This document shows, one piece after another, positions 40,464 to 49,252 of a stretch of DNA of 64,000 bases. Position numbers and translations under genes: made by a program. Within the stretch, counting starts at the first letter, position 1. Each line of letters opens with the position of its first letter. Under the pieces are notes generated by a model. That model saw only the letters and a list, made by a program, of their open reading frames with translations, was not told the origin of the DNA and did no database searches. Source of the stretch: Hyalangium versicolor (GTDB taxonomy: Bacteria > Myxococcota > Myxococcia > Myxococcales > Myxococcaceae); the NCBI RefSeq assembly GCF_020103695.1, contig NZ_JAHXBF010000036.1, positions 1 through 64,000 on the forward strand, read 5' to 3'.

Positions 40464-43400
40464 CTAGTGAGGCCGGAACAGCGGCCGGTCGCCCTGCAAG
40501 CCTCGCAGCTGGCGCTCGAGCCTCGCCTCCACCCTCCTGCCAAAACCGTGAGAGCCCTGCGCCTCGGCCACGTCGAGCGCGTGCATGAAGGACACCGTTG
40601 CCGCCGCCTCATGCCCCAGCGCCTGGAGCAGCTCTCCCTCGATGCGGTGCAGCTCCACCTCGTAGGAGTGCTCGCCCAGCGTGTCCGCCCACGCCAGGCC
40701 ATGGGTCACCGCCGTGAGCCCTTGCGAGTAGTGCCCCAGCTTCAGGTGGTACTCCGCGAGCATGCCCAGGAACAGTGGCATCCCGGCACGGATCCCCGCA
40801 TTGCGCCACCGGGCCAGGTTGGCGCGCAGCATCGCCAGCGCCTCGCGAGGAGAGCCCTGCTCGGACACCACCCAGCTCTTGATGAAGACGGACCAGGCCA
40901 GCCACAGGCGGAAGCGGTGCTCGGTGGAGATCGCCAGACACCGACTGGCCCGCTCCTGGGCGCACTCGAGCTCTCCGCGGAGCTGACAGGCCAGGGCCGT
41001 GTAGTTGAGCGCGAACGCCAGCGTGTGGTGGTGGCCGATCCGCTCGGCCAGCTCCACCGCCTCGTAGCCATGGGCACGGGCCCGCGACTCGTTGCCGACG
41101 ACCGAGTGGACGAGGGAGCTGTAGGCGAGCACCGCCACGCGAGGATTGACCCACTGGCCCACCGCGAGCTCGCGGTGCTTCTCGAGCTCGAACTCCGAGT
41201 ACTCCAGCGCCCGCTCCAGGTGCACCAGGGCGGTGGGCATCTGCCCCCACGTGAAGAAGTTGGTGGCCATCATCCGGTGGCCCAACGAGAGCAGCTCCGC
41301 GCTCTGCCTGCGCTCGCCCACGTCCACGAGCAGCTCAGCCAGTTCCTGGGCCACGTGAAACCGGGCCCGCATGAAGTAGTAGGCGAACGAGCCCCAGGTG
41401 GAGACACGCATCTCCGGCAACTGATCGCCCACTTGATGGAACAACTCCAGGGCACGGGCGTAGGTCTGCTCCACCTCGCAGGCACGGACACTGCGCGTCT
41501 GCATCAGCGGTAGTCCCAGCCCCACCAGCAACCGCAGCTCCTGCTCGGGGCTCCGAGCGGCCTCTGGCAGGCGGCGCAGCAGCCGCAGTGCCTGGTTCAG
41601 GTGGCTGATGGCCTCCATGTTCGCCGAGCGCCGGCTGGCGCGCTCTCCCGCCTTGGCCCAGTAGCGAATCGCGGGCTCCAGCTCCCCCGCCTCGGTGTAG
41701 TGATGGGCGAGCATCTCCGGTTGGGCCTCCGCCAGCTCGGGGAACTGGGAGGCCAGCACCTGGGCGATGCGCCGGTGGTACTCGCGCCGCGTGCGCCGCA
41801 GCAGGGACTGGTACGCCGCATCCTGGATCAGCGCGTGGCGGAACTGGTACCGGGGTTCGCCCGTATCGTCCACGGACTGGAGCAGCCCGGCATGCAGCAG
41901 CCCGGAGAGATCCTGCGAGAGCGCCATCTCGTTCCGGCCCGAGAGCGTGACGAGCAGGCCGTGGCTGAAGCCGCGGCCTACCACGGCGCAGAGCTGGGCC
42001 AGCGCCTTCTGCCGGCGTGGGAGCATGTCCAACCGGGTCAGCAGCAGTCCGCTCAGCGTGAGGGGGATGGAGGGCTGCTCCGCGGTGGACGCCTCCGTGG
42101 AGCCCCGTTCCACCACCATGCGCGTCATCTCCTCGACGAAGAGCGGCACGCCATCCGTCTTCGCCACGAGCTGCTCCACGGTGTCCTCCGACAGCTCCCG
42201 CCCGGTGGAGGACTGACGGACAAGCTCCGCGGTGAGCCGCGGCGCCAGCCGCTCGATCGCGAGCACGTGGAACTGCTCCGTCTCCGGCCACGAGGGTTGG
42301 AAGGCCGGACGCGCGGTGAGGAAGACACAGAGCCGCGCCTTCTCGAGGCGGGTCCGCAACTGACCGAGCAGCTCCAGGGTCGAGGGATCGGCCCAATGCA
42401 GATCCTCCACCACGGCGAAGACGGGGCGCTCCTCGACCATCCGCAGCAGCAGCGTGGTGAGAGTCTCGAGCGTCTTCTCCTTCAGGCGCTCGGGAGTGAA
42501 TCGAAGGTGCGGGGGCACCTCGGTCACGGGCAGCGAGAGAAGGCTGGCGATCAGATACACCTGCTCCGCGGGCACGCCCGCCGCCCGCATGCGCCCCTCC
42601 ATCTTGCGGAGGTTCACCTGGGGGCTGCCCTCGGAATCGAGCCGCAGCAGGTGCTGGAGCAGCTCGATGACGGGGGCGAAGGCGCTGGTGCTGAACTGAA
42701 CCCAGCACTGACACCGCAGCCGGATCGCGCTATCGGAGGGAATGCGCTGCCGCAGTTCCTGGATCAGCCGCGACTTGCCGATGCCCGCTTCCCCGCGGAG
42801 GAGCACGAACGCACCTTGCCCTGCTCGTGCGTGCTCCCAATGCTCCAGCAATTGCCGCATCTCGGGCTCACGGCCCACCAGCGGAGTGAGGGAACCCTGC
42901 GCGTGGGTGCCCTCGAAGCGGCTCGCGGCCCGCTTCTCCCGGACCAGGCGGTGCAGCTCCAACTTCGTCACGCCCGACACGCCCTGAAAGGAATGCGAGC
43001 CCAGCGGCTCGGTCCGGAAGACACCGCGTACGAGCAGCCAGGTCGTGTCACTGAGGCACACCATGTCGGGCGGAGCCTGGCGTGCCAGCCATTGCGCGAT
43101 CTTCGGGGCCTCGCCCTGCAACGCGGAGGCGCGGCCGCTCAGCTCCACGGGGAGGTTGTCCAGGACGACGGTGCCTGTATGCAACCCCACCTTCACCGAG
43201 AGCTTGCGGCGCGGCAGGTACGGCAGCTTCTGCTGGATCGCCGTGCTCAGGTGCGCGGACAGCGAGAGCCCCGTCCGGGCCGCCTTCTCCGCGTCCTCCT
43301 CGGTGGCCTGGGGATAGCCAAAGCAGGCGAGCACCTCGTCCCCCACGCAGGTGGCGATGAACCCTCCGTGTTGCTGGATGATCTCGGAGCAGCACTGGTG

Positions 43401-44528
43401 GAAGGCGCCCTCCAGCTCACTGAAGTCCTCCGCATCCAGGTGCTCGGCGAGATCCGTCAGGTCGGCCAACCAGCACGCCACCAACGTCACCTGCCGGCGC
43501 TGGGGGGCCAGGCTCCGAGGCTCGTCCCTCCAGGGCGTGAGCCGCTCCTCGATGCGGCGCAGGCGCTCCCTGAGCTCCGCGGCGCTGGCGAGTCGCTTCT
43601 CGGGCTCCTTGAGCAGCATGGACGCCACCAGCGTCTCCAGCTCCTCGGGCACTCCCGGGCGCCGCTCGCGCACGCGAGGCATGAGAGCATCGGACTGCAT
43701 CCGATCACGCAGCTCCGCCAGGCTCGTCACCATGTACGGCGGCTCACCCGTGAGCAGCTCGAAGAGCAGGACGCCTGCCGCCCAGATATCCGTGCGCTCG
43801 TCCTGTGCCTCGCCCTTCCACTGCTCCGGAGCCATGTAGGCCGGAGTCCCAGCCACTGGCAGGTTCGACACGGACGGGAAGATGGCGGCGGTCAGCCACG
43901 CCAGCCCGAAGTCGAGGATCTTCACCTGCCCCTTCTGGGTGAGGAAGACATTGCCGGGCTTGAGATCGCGGTGGATGACATGGTGCTCGTGGGCGTGCGC
44001 CAGCCCCGAGGCCACACCGATCATGATCTCCAGGGCCCGCTGGAGCGTGGGCTGCTCCCGCTTCATGAGCGCGGAGAGACTCTCTCCCTCCAGACACTCC
44101 ATGATCAGGAAAGGAACCCGAGGTTCCCACGGCGAGCCACCCCACTCGGCCACGTCGAAGATGCGGATGATGTTGTCGTGATCCAGTTGCGCGATGGCCC
44201 TGGCCTCCTGCCGCAACAGAGCGCTCATCGGCAGTTCGACGAGCCCCTCGCGAGGCAAGAAGAACTTGAGGGCCACCTCGCGCTGCAACTCCTTGTCCCG
44301 GGCCCGGAACACCTGGCCCATGGCGCCACCGCCGAGCTGCTCCAGGATCTCGAAGCGCTGCCCATCCGCGCCTCCCAGGAGCTCGCCTCGCGCTGGCACA
44401 CGCAGCGGCACGGATACCTGGGCCACGTGATGCAGGAGTGAGTCGTCGAGGTCCGCATCATCGGCCTCGTCCCACGGATCCTCGGACCCGGGCGCCTGCT
44501 CGTCTGGATGCTCCTCGCCTCGACGCAT
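40464..44528 (-). CDS. Ser/Thr kinase - cyclase-like - AAA ATPase - TPR protein
   Basis: A very large signalling protein of 1354 residues. The Hanks kinase (about 55-330) has LGGGAMGQVFRARD, VALKFF, VIHRDLKPGNVF, ILDFGLAW and MAPEQW. A class III cyclase-like domain (about 345-520) shows CWLADLTDLAE, CVGDEVLACFGYPQATEED and KVGLHTGTVVLDN. A LuxR/AfsR-type ATPase follows, with LLRGEAGIGKSRLI (Walker A) and FAVVEDLHWADPSTL (Walker B), then TPR helices to the end. Residues are numbered from ATG 44528 (GGCGGGGAG just upstream). Whether the cyclase is active is unclear. It leads the unit containing the ECF factor and histidine kinase. Confidence 0.9.
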   Translation of the reverse strand: MRRGEEHPDEQAPGSEDPWDEADDADLDDSLLHHVAQVSVPLRVPARGELLGGADGQRFEILEQLGGGAMGQVFRARDKELQREVALKFFLPREGLVELPMSALLRQEARAIAQLDHDNIIRIFDVAEWGGSPWEPRVPFLIMECLEGESLSALMKREQPTLQRALEIMIGVASGLAHAHEHHVIHRDLKPGNVFLTQKGQVKILDFGLAWLTAAIFPSVSNLPVAGTPAYMAPEQWKGEAQDERTDIWAAGVLLFELLTGEPPYMVTSLAELRDRMQSDALMPRVRERRPGVPEELETLVASMLLKEPEKRLASAAELRERLRRIEERLTPWRDEPRSLAPQRRQVTLVACWLADLTDLAEHLDAEDFSELEGAFHQCCSEIIQQHGGFIATCVGDEVLACFGYPQATEEDAEKAARTGLSLSAHLSTAIQQKLPYLPRRKLSVKVGLHTGTVVLDNLPVELSGRASALQGEAPKIAQWLARQAPPDMVCLSDTTWLLVRGVFRTEPLGSHSFQGVSGVTKLELHRLVREKRAASRFEGTHAQGSLTPLVGREPEMRQLLEHWEHARAGQGAFVLLRGEAGIGKSRLIQELRQRIPSDSAIRLRCQCWVQFSTSAFAPVIELLQHLLRLDSEGSPQVNLRKMEGRMRAAGVPAEQVYLIASLLSLPVTEVPPHLRFTPERLKEKTLETLTTLLLRMVEERPVFAVVEDLHWADPSTLELLGQLRTRLEKARLCVFLTARPAFQPSWPETEQFHVLAIERLAPRLTAELVRQSSTGRELSEDTVEQLVAKTDGVPLFVEEMTRMVVERGSTEASTAEQPSIPLTLSGLLLTRLDMLPRRQKALAQLCAVVGRGFSHGLLVTLSGRNEMALSQDLSGLLHAGLLQSVDDTGEPRYQFRHALIQDAAYQSLLRRTRREYHRRIAQVLASQFPELAEAQPEMLAHHYTEAGELEPAIRYWAKAGERASRRSANMEAISHLNQALRLLRRLPEAARSPEQELRLLVGLGLPLMQTRSVRACEVEQTYARALELFHQVGDQLPEMRVSTWGSFAYYFMRARFHVAQELAELLVDVGERRQSAELLSLGHRMMATNFFTWGQMPTALVHLERALEYSEFELEKHRELAVGQWVNPRVAVLAYSSLVHSVVGNESRARAHGYEAVELAERIGHHHTLAFALNYTALACQLRGELECAQERASRCLAISTEHRFRLWLAWSVFIKSWVVSEQGSPREALAMLRANLARWRNAGIRAGMPLFLGMLAEYHLKLGHYSQGLTAVTHGLAWADTLGEHSYEVELHRIEGELLQALGHEAAATVSFMHALDVAEAQGSHGFGRRVEARLERQLRGLQGDRPLFRPH

Positions 44529-44810
44529 CTCCCCGCCCTCTGGTCCTTCCCTTGACCCTCGGCGCAGCGCCTCGACACAGGGTAAGAACCGCGCTGGGGC
44601 GGAGCAACGCACCTGATCCGCAGGACGATATGCCCGCTTGGAGGCGCGAGCAGGCGACGGCCTGCTCCCCCCTGCGCCGCCCGCCAGGACAGCCAGGCCT
44701 CCCCTCAGAGGCCTCCCCATCCTGAGACTCGATGCCTCCGCACCTCATCACACAAGCGGAAGACGAACTCGATCCAAACAGAAAGGCCGTGAAGTTCAGC
44801 AGGTAACCCC

Positions 44811-45293
44811 ATGAGCACGATCCTCCTCGTAGATGATGAACAGGAAATGCTCGACCTCTTCACCGAGGTGCTCGAGCTGATGGACCACCGCGTCCTCAAT
44901 GCCCGGGATGGGCGCGAGGCACTCTCCATCGCCCGGGAGACTTCACCGGATCTGGTGGTCACGGACTGGAACATGCCGCGCATGACGGGACTCGAGCTGT
45001 GCCACGCCCTGCACGAGGACGAGCAGTTGCGAGACATTCCCATCATCCTGCACAGCTCCGCGGGCAACCCGCATGCTCCGGGCGTCCAGTTCGTCCCCAA
45101 GAGCTGCGCGCTGGATGAGTTCGAGAGGCTGGTGAGCCGGTTGCTCTCCAGCACTCACACCCACCGGCAGGTGGCATCTCACGAGCTCGAGGGATCGCGC
45201 GCGCCTCCCCTCCCCCACCCGCCCGTGCACACAACGAACCGGGCGCGCAGGTTCGATCGGGAAGGTGAGGCTTCATGCTGCACGGCACACTGA
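44811..45293 (+). CDS. Single-domain response regulator
   Basis: A 160-residue CheY-like protein. The receiver (1-115) keeps VDDE (Asp8/Asp9), Asp52 in LVVTDWNMP, Ser in LHSSAG and Lys in FVPKS. The tail (about 118-160) is His/Pro-rich and has no DNA-binding domain. Its 3' end overlaps the next gene by 19 nt, so co-translation is likely. The 282-bp gap upstream, shared with the divergent kinase gene, shows no clear promoter motif. It could partner the histidine kinase at 38268. Confidence 0.9.
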   Translation: MSTILLVDDEQEMLDLFTEVLELMDHRVLNARDGREALSIARETSPDLVVTDWNMPRMTGLELCHALHEDEQLRDIPIILHSSAGNPHAPGVQFVPKSCALDEFERLVSRLLSSTHTHRQVASHELEGSRAPPLPHPPVHTTNRARRFDREGEASCCTAH

Positions 45294-47008
45294 CGGTCGT
45301 GACAAGGATCCGGCCCTCGAAGGTGGAGGCGCTCGAGTCGCTCCTGAAGGAGGTCGACCAGCGCATCCGCCAGGGGCAGCCGCATCCCTTCGAGCAGGTG
45401 GACGGGCTCTACTTCGGGCGCTGGGGAATTCTCTCTCCGGGCCCGGATGGAGAGCGGCTCCTGGCGCTGGGAATGGACTTCAGCACGGAGGATGGGCGCT
45501 ACCGGAAGCGGCTGAACGAGTTCCTCACGCGCTTCGTGGATGCGTTGGCCGAGCACCGGCGCGAGCCCGGCGCCCAGGCCTTCGATGCGATCTACCGGAC
45601 CTGCGTGGGCTACCCCGCCAAGGGGCTGCGCAAGCCAACGCGGGTGCGCGAGTTCCTCCAGGCCCACTCCGTCCACTTCACGGCGCGGCACGTCGACTTC
45701 GCCTACCGGGTGGAGACGGCAACGGGAATGCGCCGGCTGCTGGCCCTGAGCGAGGCGGTCGAGCACCACCTGAACACCTCCAGCAACCAACTGGAGGAGC
45801 TGGTCCGGGATGGCCCCGACGGGCTCGAGCGCGTGCAGCACGAGCTCCACGAGCGGATCCAGGAGGACCGATCCGTGCAACCGGATCCGGAGTGGCATCA
45901 GCGCTGGGATCACGCGCGGCGCAGCGCCGCACGAGCGACCCTCCTCTATCCCGCCCTCCGCTACCTTGTGGCCGTCCCCACGGTGGGCCTCTTCATGGGA
46001 ATCGGCTGGCTGGAGAAGAAGGTGCGCGGCGCGCTGAGACGCCGAGCCTCCACGGCGGAGGGCCCCGCGGCTCGACGGGCCGCGGCCATGCCCCGGTACG
46101 TGCGAGAGCCCCAGGGGCAGGTGCAGAACCCGATGATCCACGTGGCCATGCTGGAGCCCGGCGTGGGCAACCGGATCGCGCTGTGGATGACGCTGCGGAG
46201 CGTGAACCTGCGGCTGCGGCGCTACGTGGCCGGCCTGAGCCACATCCGTGTCATCCACTGCGCGCGATGGGTGATCCTGAAGACGAAGCGCCGAGGCAAG
46301 GGCGCCCTCTTCCGGCCCAGGACGCGCCGGCTGTTGTTCTTCACCAATTACGACGGGAGCTGGGAGTCGTACATCGACTCGTTCATCGACGACGCGGAGG
46401 TGAGGAGCTTCCTGGTGAGCATCTGGAAGGACACGGAGGACTTTCCCGCTCGCGCGAAGGGCCGGCCCTTCCTCGAGCCCTTCAAGGCCTGGATCCACCA
46501 GAAGCAGGTGCCGACCCGCGTCTGGTACAGCGCCCACTTCCACAGGCCCGAGGGACGCGTGGAGCCCGCGATCAACGATCTCCACCACGTGCTCCAGCTG
46601 AGAGGACTGCTCGCACGCGACAGCCTCTCCGCACCCGAGCCCGAGGAGACACTGCGCTCCTTCCTGTCCCGAGGCGTCTTCTCGCCCGGGCCCGAGCTGA
46701 TGAGGGCTCGGGAATGGCTGAGCTACATCCTGACGCGACGCGCCCCGCGAGAGCCGGGCCGCCGCCTGACACAGTGGAGGGACCATGTTGCGAAACGAGC
46801 CATCACGAGACTCCGTACGCCAACGCGCCCAGCGGCTGCTGCCGCCCTTCCTCCGGCGACGCCCGCGTCCCGAGCCGCGGCGGCCCCAGGAAGACATCCA
46901 GGGGCTCGTGCTTCATGGCTACAAGGCCATGGACGCCGCCTGCTTCCTGCTGCTGAAGATCGAGGACCCCAGCCGAGCCCGGACGTGGCTGCGGGAGACA
47001 CTCCCTGA
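45275..47008 (+). CDS. DyP-associated conserved protein, 3' end anomalous
   Basis: A long open frame (577 aa) whose first ~497 residues look genuine. They resemble the conserved protein often encoded beside DyP peroxidases: IYRTCVGYPAKGLR, HVDFAYRVETATGMRRL, LLFFTNYDGSWESYIDSFID and EPFKAWIHQKQVPTRVW. A possible membrane-associated helix is near 230-250. From about 46770 onward the frame is only the low-GC3 shadow of the DyP gene. A TGA in the neighbouring frame at 46767-46769 sits exactly where the gene should end, which suggests an upstream 1-nt frameshift (or sequencing error) that removed the natural stop. Confidence 0.7.
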   Translation: MLHGTLTVVTRIRPSKVEALESLLKEVDQRIRQGQPHPFEQVDGLYFGRWGILSPGPDGERLLALGMDFSTEDGRYRKRLNEFLTRFVDALAEHRREPGAQAFDAIYRTCVGYPAKGLRKPTRVREFLQAHSVHFTARHVDFAYRVETATGMRRLLALSEAVEHHLNTSSNQLEELVRDGPDGLERVQHELHERIQEDRSVQPDPEWHQRWDHARRSAARATLLYPALRYLVAVPTVGLFMGIGWLEKKVRGALRRRASTAEGPAARRAAAMPRYVREPQGQVQNPMIHVAMLEPGVGNRIALWMTLRSVNLRLRRYVAGLSHIRVIHCARWVILKTKRRGKGALFRPRTRRLLFFTNYDGSWESYIDSFIDDAEVRSFLVSIWKDTEDFPARAKGRPFLEPFKAWIHQKQVPTRVWYSAHFHRPEGRVEPAINDLHHVLQLRGLLARDSLSAPEPEETLRSFLSRGVFSPGPELMRAREWLSYILTRRAPREPGRRLTQWRDHVAKRAITRLRTPTRPAAAAALPPATPASRAAAAPGRHPGARASWLQGHGRRLLPAAEDRGPQPSPDVAAGDTP

Positions 47009-48293
47009 AGTGACGACGGCGGCGGACAAGTCCTCCGAGCAGCTCTCTCGGTGGAAGACGAGCCTGAACCTCGCGCTGACCTCCGAGGGCCTGAAGGCGT
47101 TGGGGCTCCCCGCGGAGGCCCTGGAGACCTTCCCCACGGAGTTCCGCGAGGGCATGTCCTCACGCGCGGACATCCTGGGCGATTCGGACGAGAACGCTCC
47201 TGAGCGGTGGGAGTTCGGAGGCACCTCGGGCCCTGCCTCCCAGGACGAGATTCATCTGCTGCTGATGCTGTACGGGACCACGGAGGCGGAGGTGTCCTCG
47301 TTGGCCGACGCGCAGCGCTCCCGGCTCGCGGAGGGCGGCCTGCGCGAGCTGGCCTTCCAGCGAACCGCTCGCATCCGGGATGACAAAGGCGGCGTCGTGG
47401 AGCACTTCGGCTTCCGCGACGGGATCTCCCAGCCGCGGATCGAGGGCTTCCGGGAGGCGAAGCACGAAGCTCCGGACGGGGTCGGTGCCATCAAGATGGG
47501 AGAGTTCCTGCTGGGCTACGAGAACGAGTACGCGGAGGTCCCAGATCCCCCTGTCGCGCCCGCGGCCCTGGACGTAGAGGGAGTGCTCGCGGCCCAGGAG
47601 CACCGGCCTGACTGGAAGGAGTTGGGGCGCAACGGGAGCTACCTGGTCGTTCGCAAGCTCCAGCAGGACGTGGACGGGTTTCATCACTTCCTCGAGGCGC
47701 ACAAGAGCCTGGCGGTCGGCGAGACCGACGAGCACAAGAAGCAGTGGCTGGCGGCGAAGCTCATGGGGCGATGGCCGAACGGCGCCCCCCTCCGCCCGGG
47801 AGAGGATGTGCCACCCCATCGCTCCTCCGGCCGAGGGAATGGGCACGACAACAACTTCGGCTTCAACGAGAAGGATCAGGACGGCTACGGCTGCCCGGTG
47901 GCCTCCCATGTCCGGCGTGCCAACCCTCGGGATGCCCTGCCCCCCAACGCGCAGATGTCACTGCAGGCGACACGCCGGCACCGCATCCTGCGCCGGGGCA
48001 TCACCTACTCGGACGAAAGCGGTAAGGGGATGTTCTTCATCGCCGTCAACGCGAACATTGCCCGGCAGTTCGAGTTCCTCCAGCAGACCTGGCTGAACAA
48101 CGGCAAGTTCGGCGGCCGGTATGACGAGCGGGATCCGCTGATGACGCACGGTGCGGGCCGGCTGACCCTGCCACGGCAGCCGCTCCGCCGGTGCGTCGAG
48201 GGGATCGAGCGCTTCGTCACGATGAAGGGAGGCGGCTACTTCTTCCTCCCGAGCATCCGCGCCCTGGACTTCCTGGCACGCCTCCCCTACTGA
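46785..48293 (+). CDS. DyP-type heme peroxidase
   Basis: A 502-residue dye-decolorising peroxidase. The first beta-strand DIQGLVLHGY (37-46) and the hallmark HFGFRDGISQP (catalytic Asp212) are present. The heme-side segment has VASHVRRANPRDAL and ATRRHRILRRGITYSD, with a conserved His/Arg. The C-terminal sheet includes MFFIAVNANIARQFEFLQ and YFFLPSIRALDF. ATG at 46785 has GGAGGG 5 nt upstream. There is no Tat signal, so it is probably cytoplasmic. It overlaps the upstream frame by 224 nt and the convergent lipoprotein stop by 7 nt. Confidence 0.9.
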   Translation: MLRNEPSRDSVRQRAQRLLPPFLRRRPRPEPRRPQEDIQGLVLHGYKAMDAACFLLLKIEDPSRARTWLRETLPEVTTAADKSSEQLSRWKTSLNLALTSEGLKALGLPAEALETFPTEFREGMSSRADILGDSDENAPERWEFGGTSGPASQDEIHLLLMLYGTTEAEVSSLADAQRSRLAEGGLRELAFQRTARIRDDKGGVVEHFGFRDGISQPRIEGFREAKHEAPDGVGAIKMGEFLLGYENEYAEVPDPPVAPAALDVEGVLAAQEHRPDWKELGRNGSYLVVRKLQQDVDGFHHFLEAHKSLAVGETDEHKKQWLAAKLMGRWPNGAPLRPGEDVPPHRSSGRGNGHDNNFGFNEKDQDGYGCPVASHVRRANPRDALPPNAQMSLQATRRHRILRRGITYSDESGKGMFFIAVNANIARQFEFLQQTWLNNGKFGGRYDERDPLMTHGAGRLTLPRQPLRRCVEGIERFVTMKGGGYFFLPSIRALDFLARLPY

Positions 48294-49147
48294 CAGGAGC
48301 TCGTCTCCAGCTTCACCCGCACCGTCTCCGGCCACGGTGCGGCGAACAGGTTCGGCCTGCAGCTCCAATACGAGTCATTCGGCACGCACGACAGCGCGCA
48401 CGGCCCCACCGGCATGAGCCCGCACAGTGGCAGGTCGTCACAGATGCGCTTCTCGAAGAGCAGGGGCAGTCCGAGCAGGCCACACGACTGAGGCAGCAAT
48501 CCCTCCCAGCAGACGAACAGGTTGAACGCAGGCAGGATCCCCAGCAACGGGGTAGTCGACGAGAACAGATCGCCAAAGACGGTCGACTCGGTGATGGGGT
48601 ACTGCGGGCCAAAGGTCTGGTTCCTCGCAATGGCGGGATGGCTGCCTTCCAGGAGGATGGGGACGGACGCCCCGTAATAGTTCAGCCGCTGAACCATGCA
48701 CCCGGTGACGAACCGCCGCCCTGGCACATCCAGGGTGTTCCCGCGCCACGAGGGAGCGAGTCCCCACCAGCCTGTGTAGACCTCTCCCGTCACGGGATCC
48801 GTCACGGATTGCTCTCGGGTCAGGGCGCACTCGATGGCGGAGCGAAGAACCTCTCGGCAATTGCTGGACACCTGATCGAGGGGAATGTTCGGCAAGAACC
48901 CTCCGCCGTGATCGAGAGCGCTACTCCCCAGCGACCTCAGGGCCTGCTGGGTGCCTGGCGCCCAGAAACAAGAGGGACGGGTTCCGTTCGCCCCATTGGG
49001 AGGTGGGCGACCGCCAGCGAGCGTCTGGTCGTGTGTCTCCAGGGGAGTGGAAGGATCGACGTCTCCCTCCTCCACTCCGCAACCCGCGAGGGTAACCCCG
49101 AGCGAAGCAACCAACACAAAACGCACGTAAAAGATCAACACAAGCAC
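48287..49147 (-). CDS. Cys-rich lipoprotein of unknown function
   Basis: A 286-residue lipoprotein with signal VRFVLVASLGVTLAGC (lipid Cys23). The mature protein has about a dozen Cys, including RPSCFWAPG, NCREVLRSAIECAL, GCMVQRLNYYG, CGLMPVGPCALSC and SYWSC, which suggests disulfides outside the cytoplasm. It starts with GTG at 49147; several GTG/TTG codons follow in frame, so the exact start is uncertain. It converges with the DyP gene, overlapping by 7 nt. Family not recognised. Confidence 0.72.
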   Translation of the reverse strand: MLVLIFYVRFVLVASLGVTLAGCGVEEGDVDPSTPLETHDQTLAGGRPPPNGANGTRPSCFWAPGTQQALRSLGSSALDHGGGFLPNIPLDQVSSNCREVLRSAIECALTREQSVTDPVTGEVYTGWWGLAPSWRGNTLDVPGRRFVTGCMVQRLNYYGASVPILLEGSHPAIARNQTFGPQYPITESTVFGDLFSSTTPLLGILPAFNLFVCWEGLLPQSCGLLGLPLLFEKRICDDLPLCGLMPVGPCALSCVPNDSYWSCRPNLFAAPWPETVRVKLETSSCQ

Positions 49148-49252
49148 CCCCGACTCCGTCAGGCACGAAGATCATGCCTTTCCAGACATCGCCGACATGT
49201 TGAAGCTTCGCGCGTGTTTTGGCTTCGCCTCGAAGTCGATGAGGAGTGGGGA

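Noticed and set aside
45265..46956. A 563-codon open frame overlapping the DyP-associated gene in another frame
   Set aside because: It is Gly/Ala/Arg/Pro-rich with low third-position GC, a classic shadow of a GC-rich gene.
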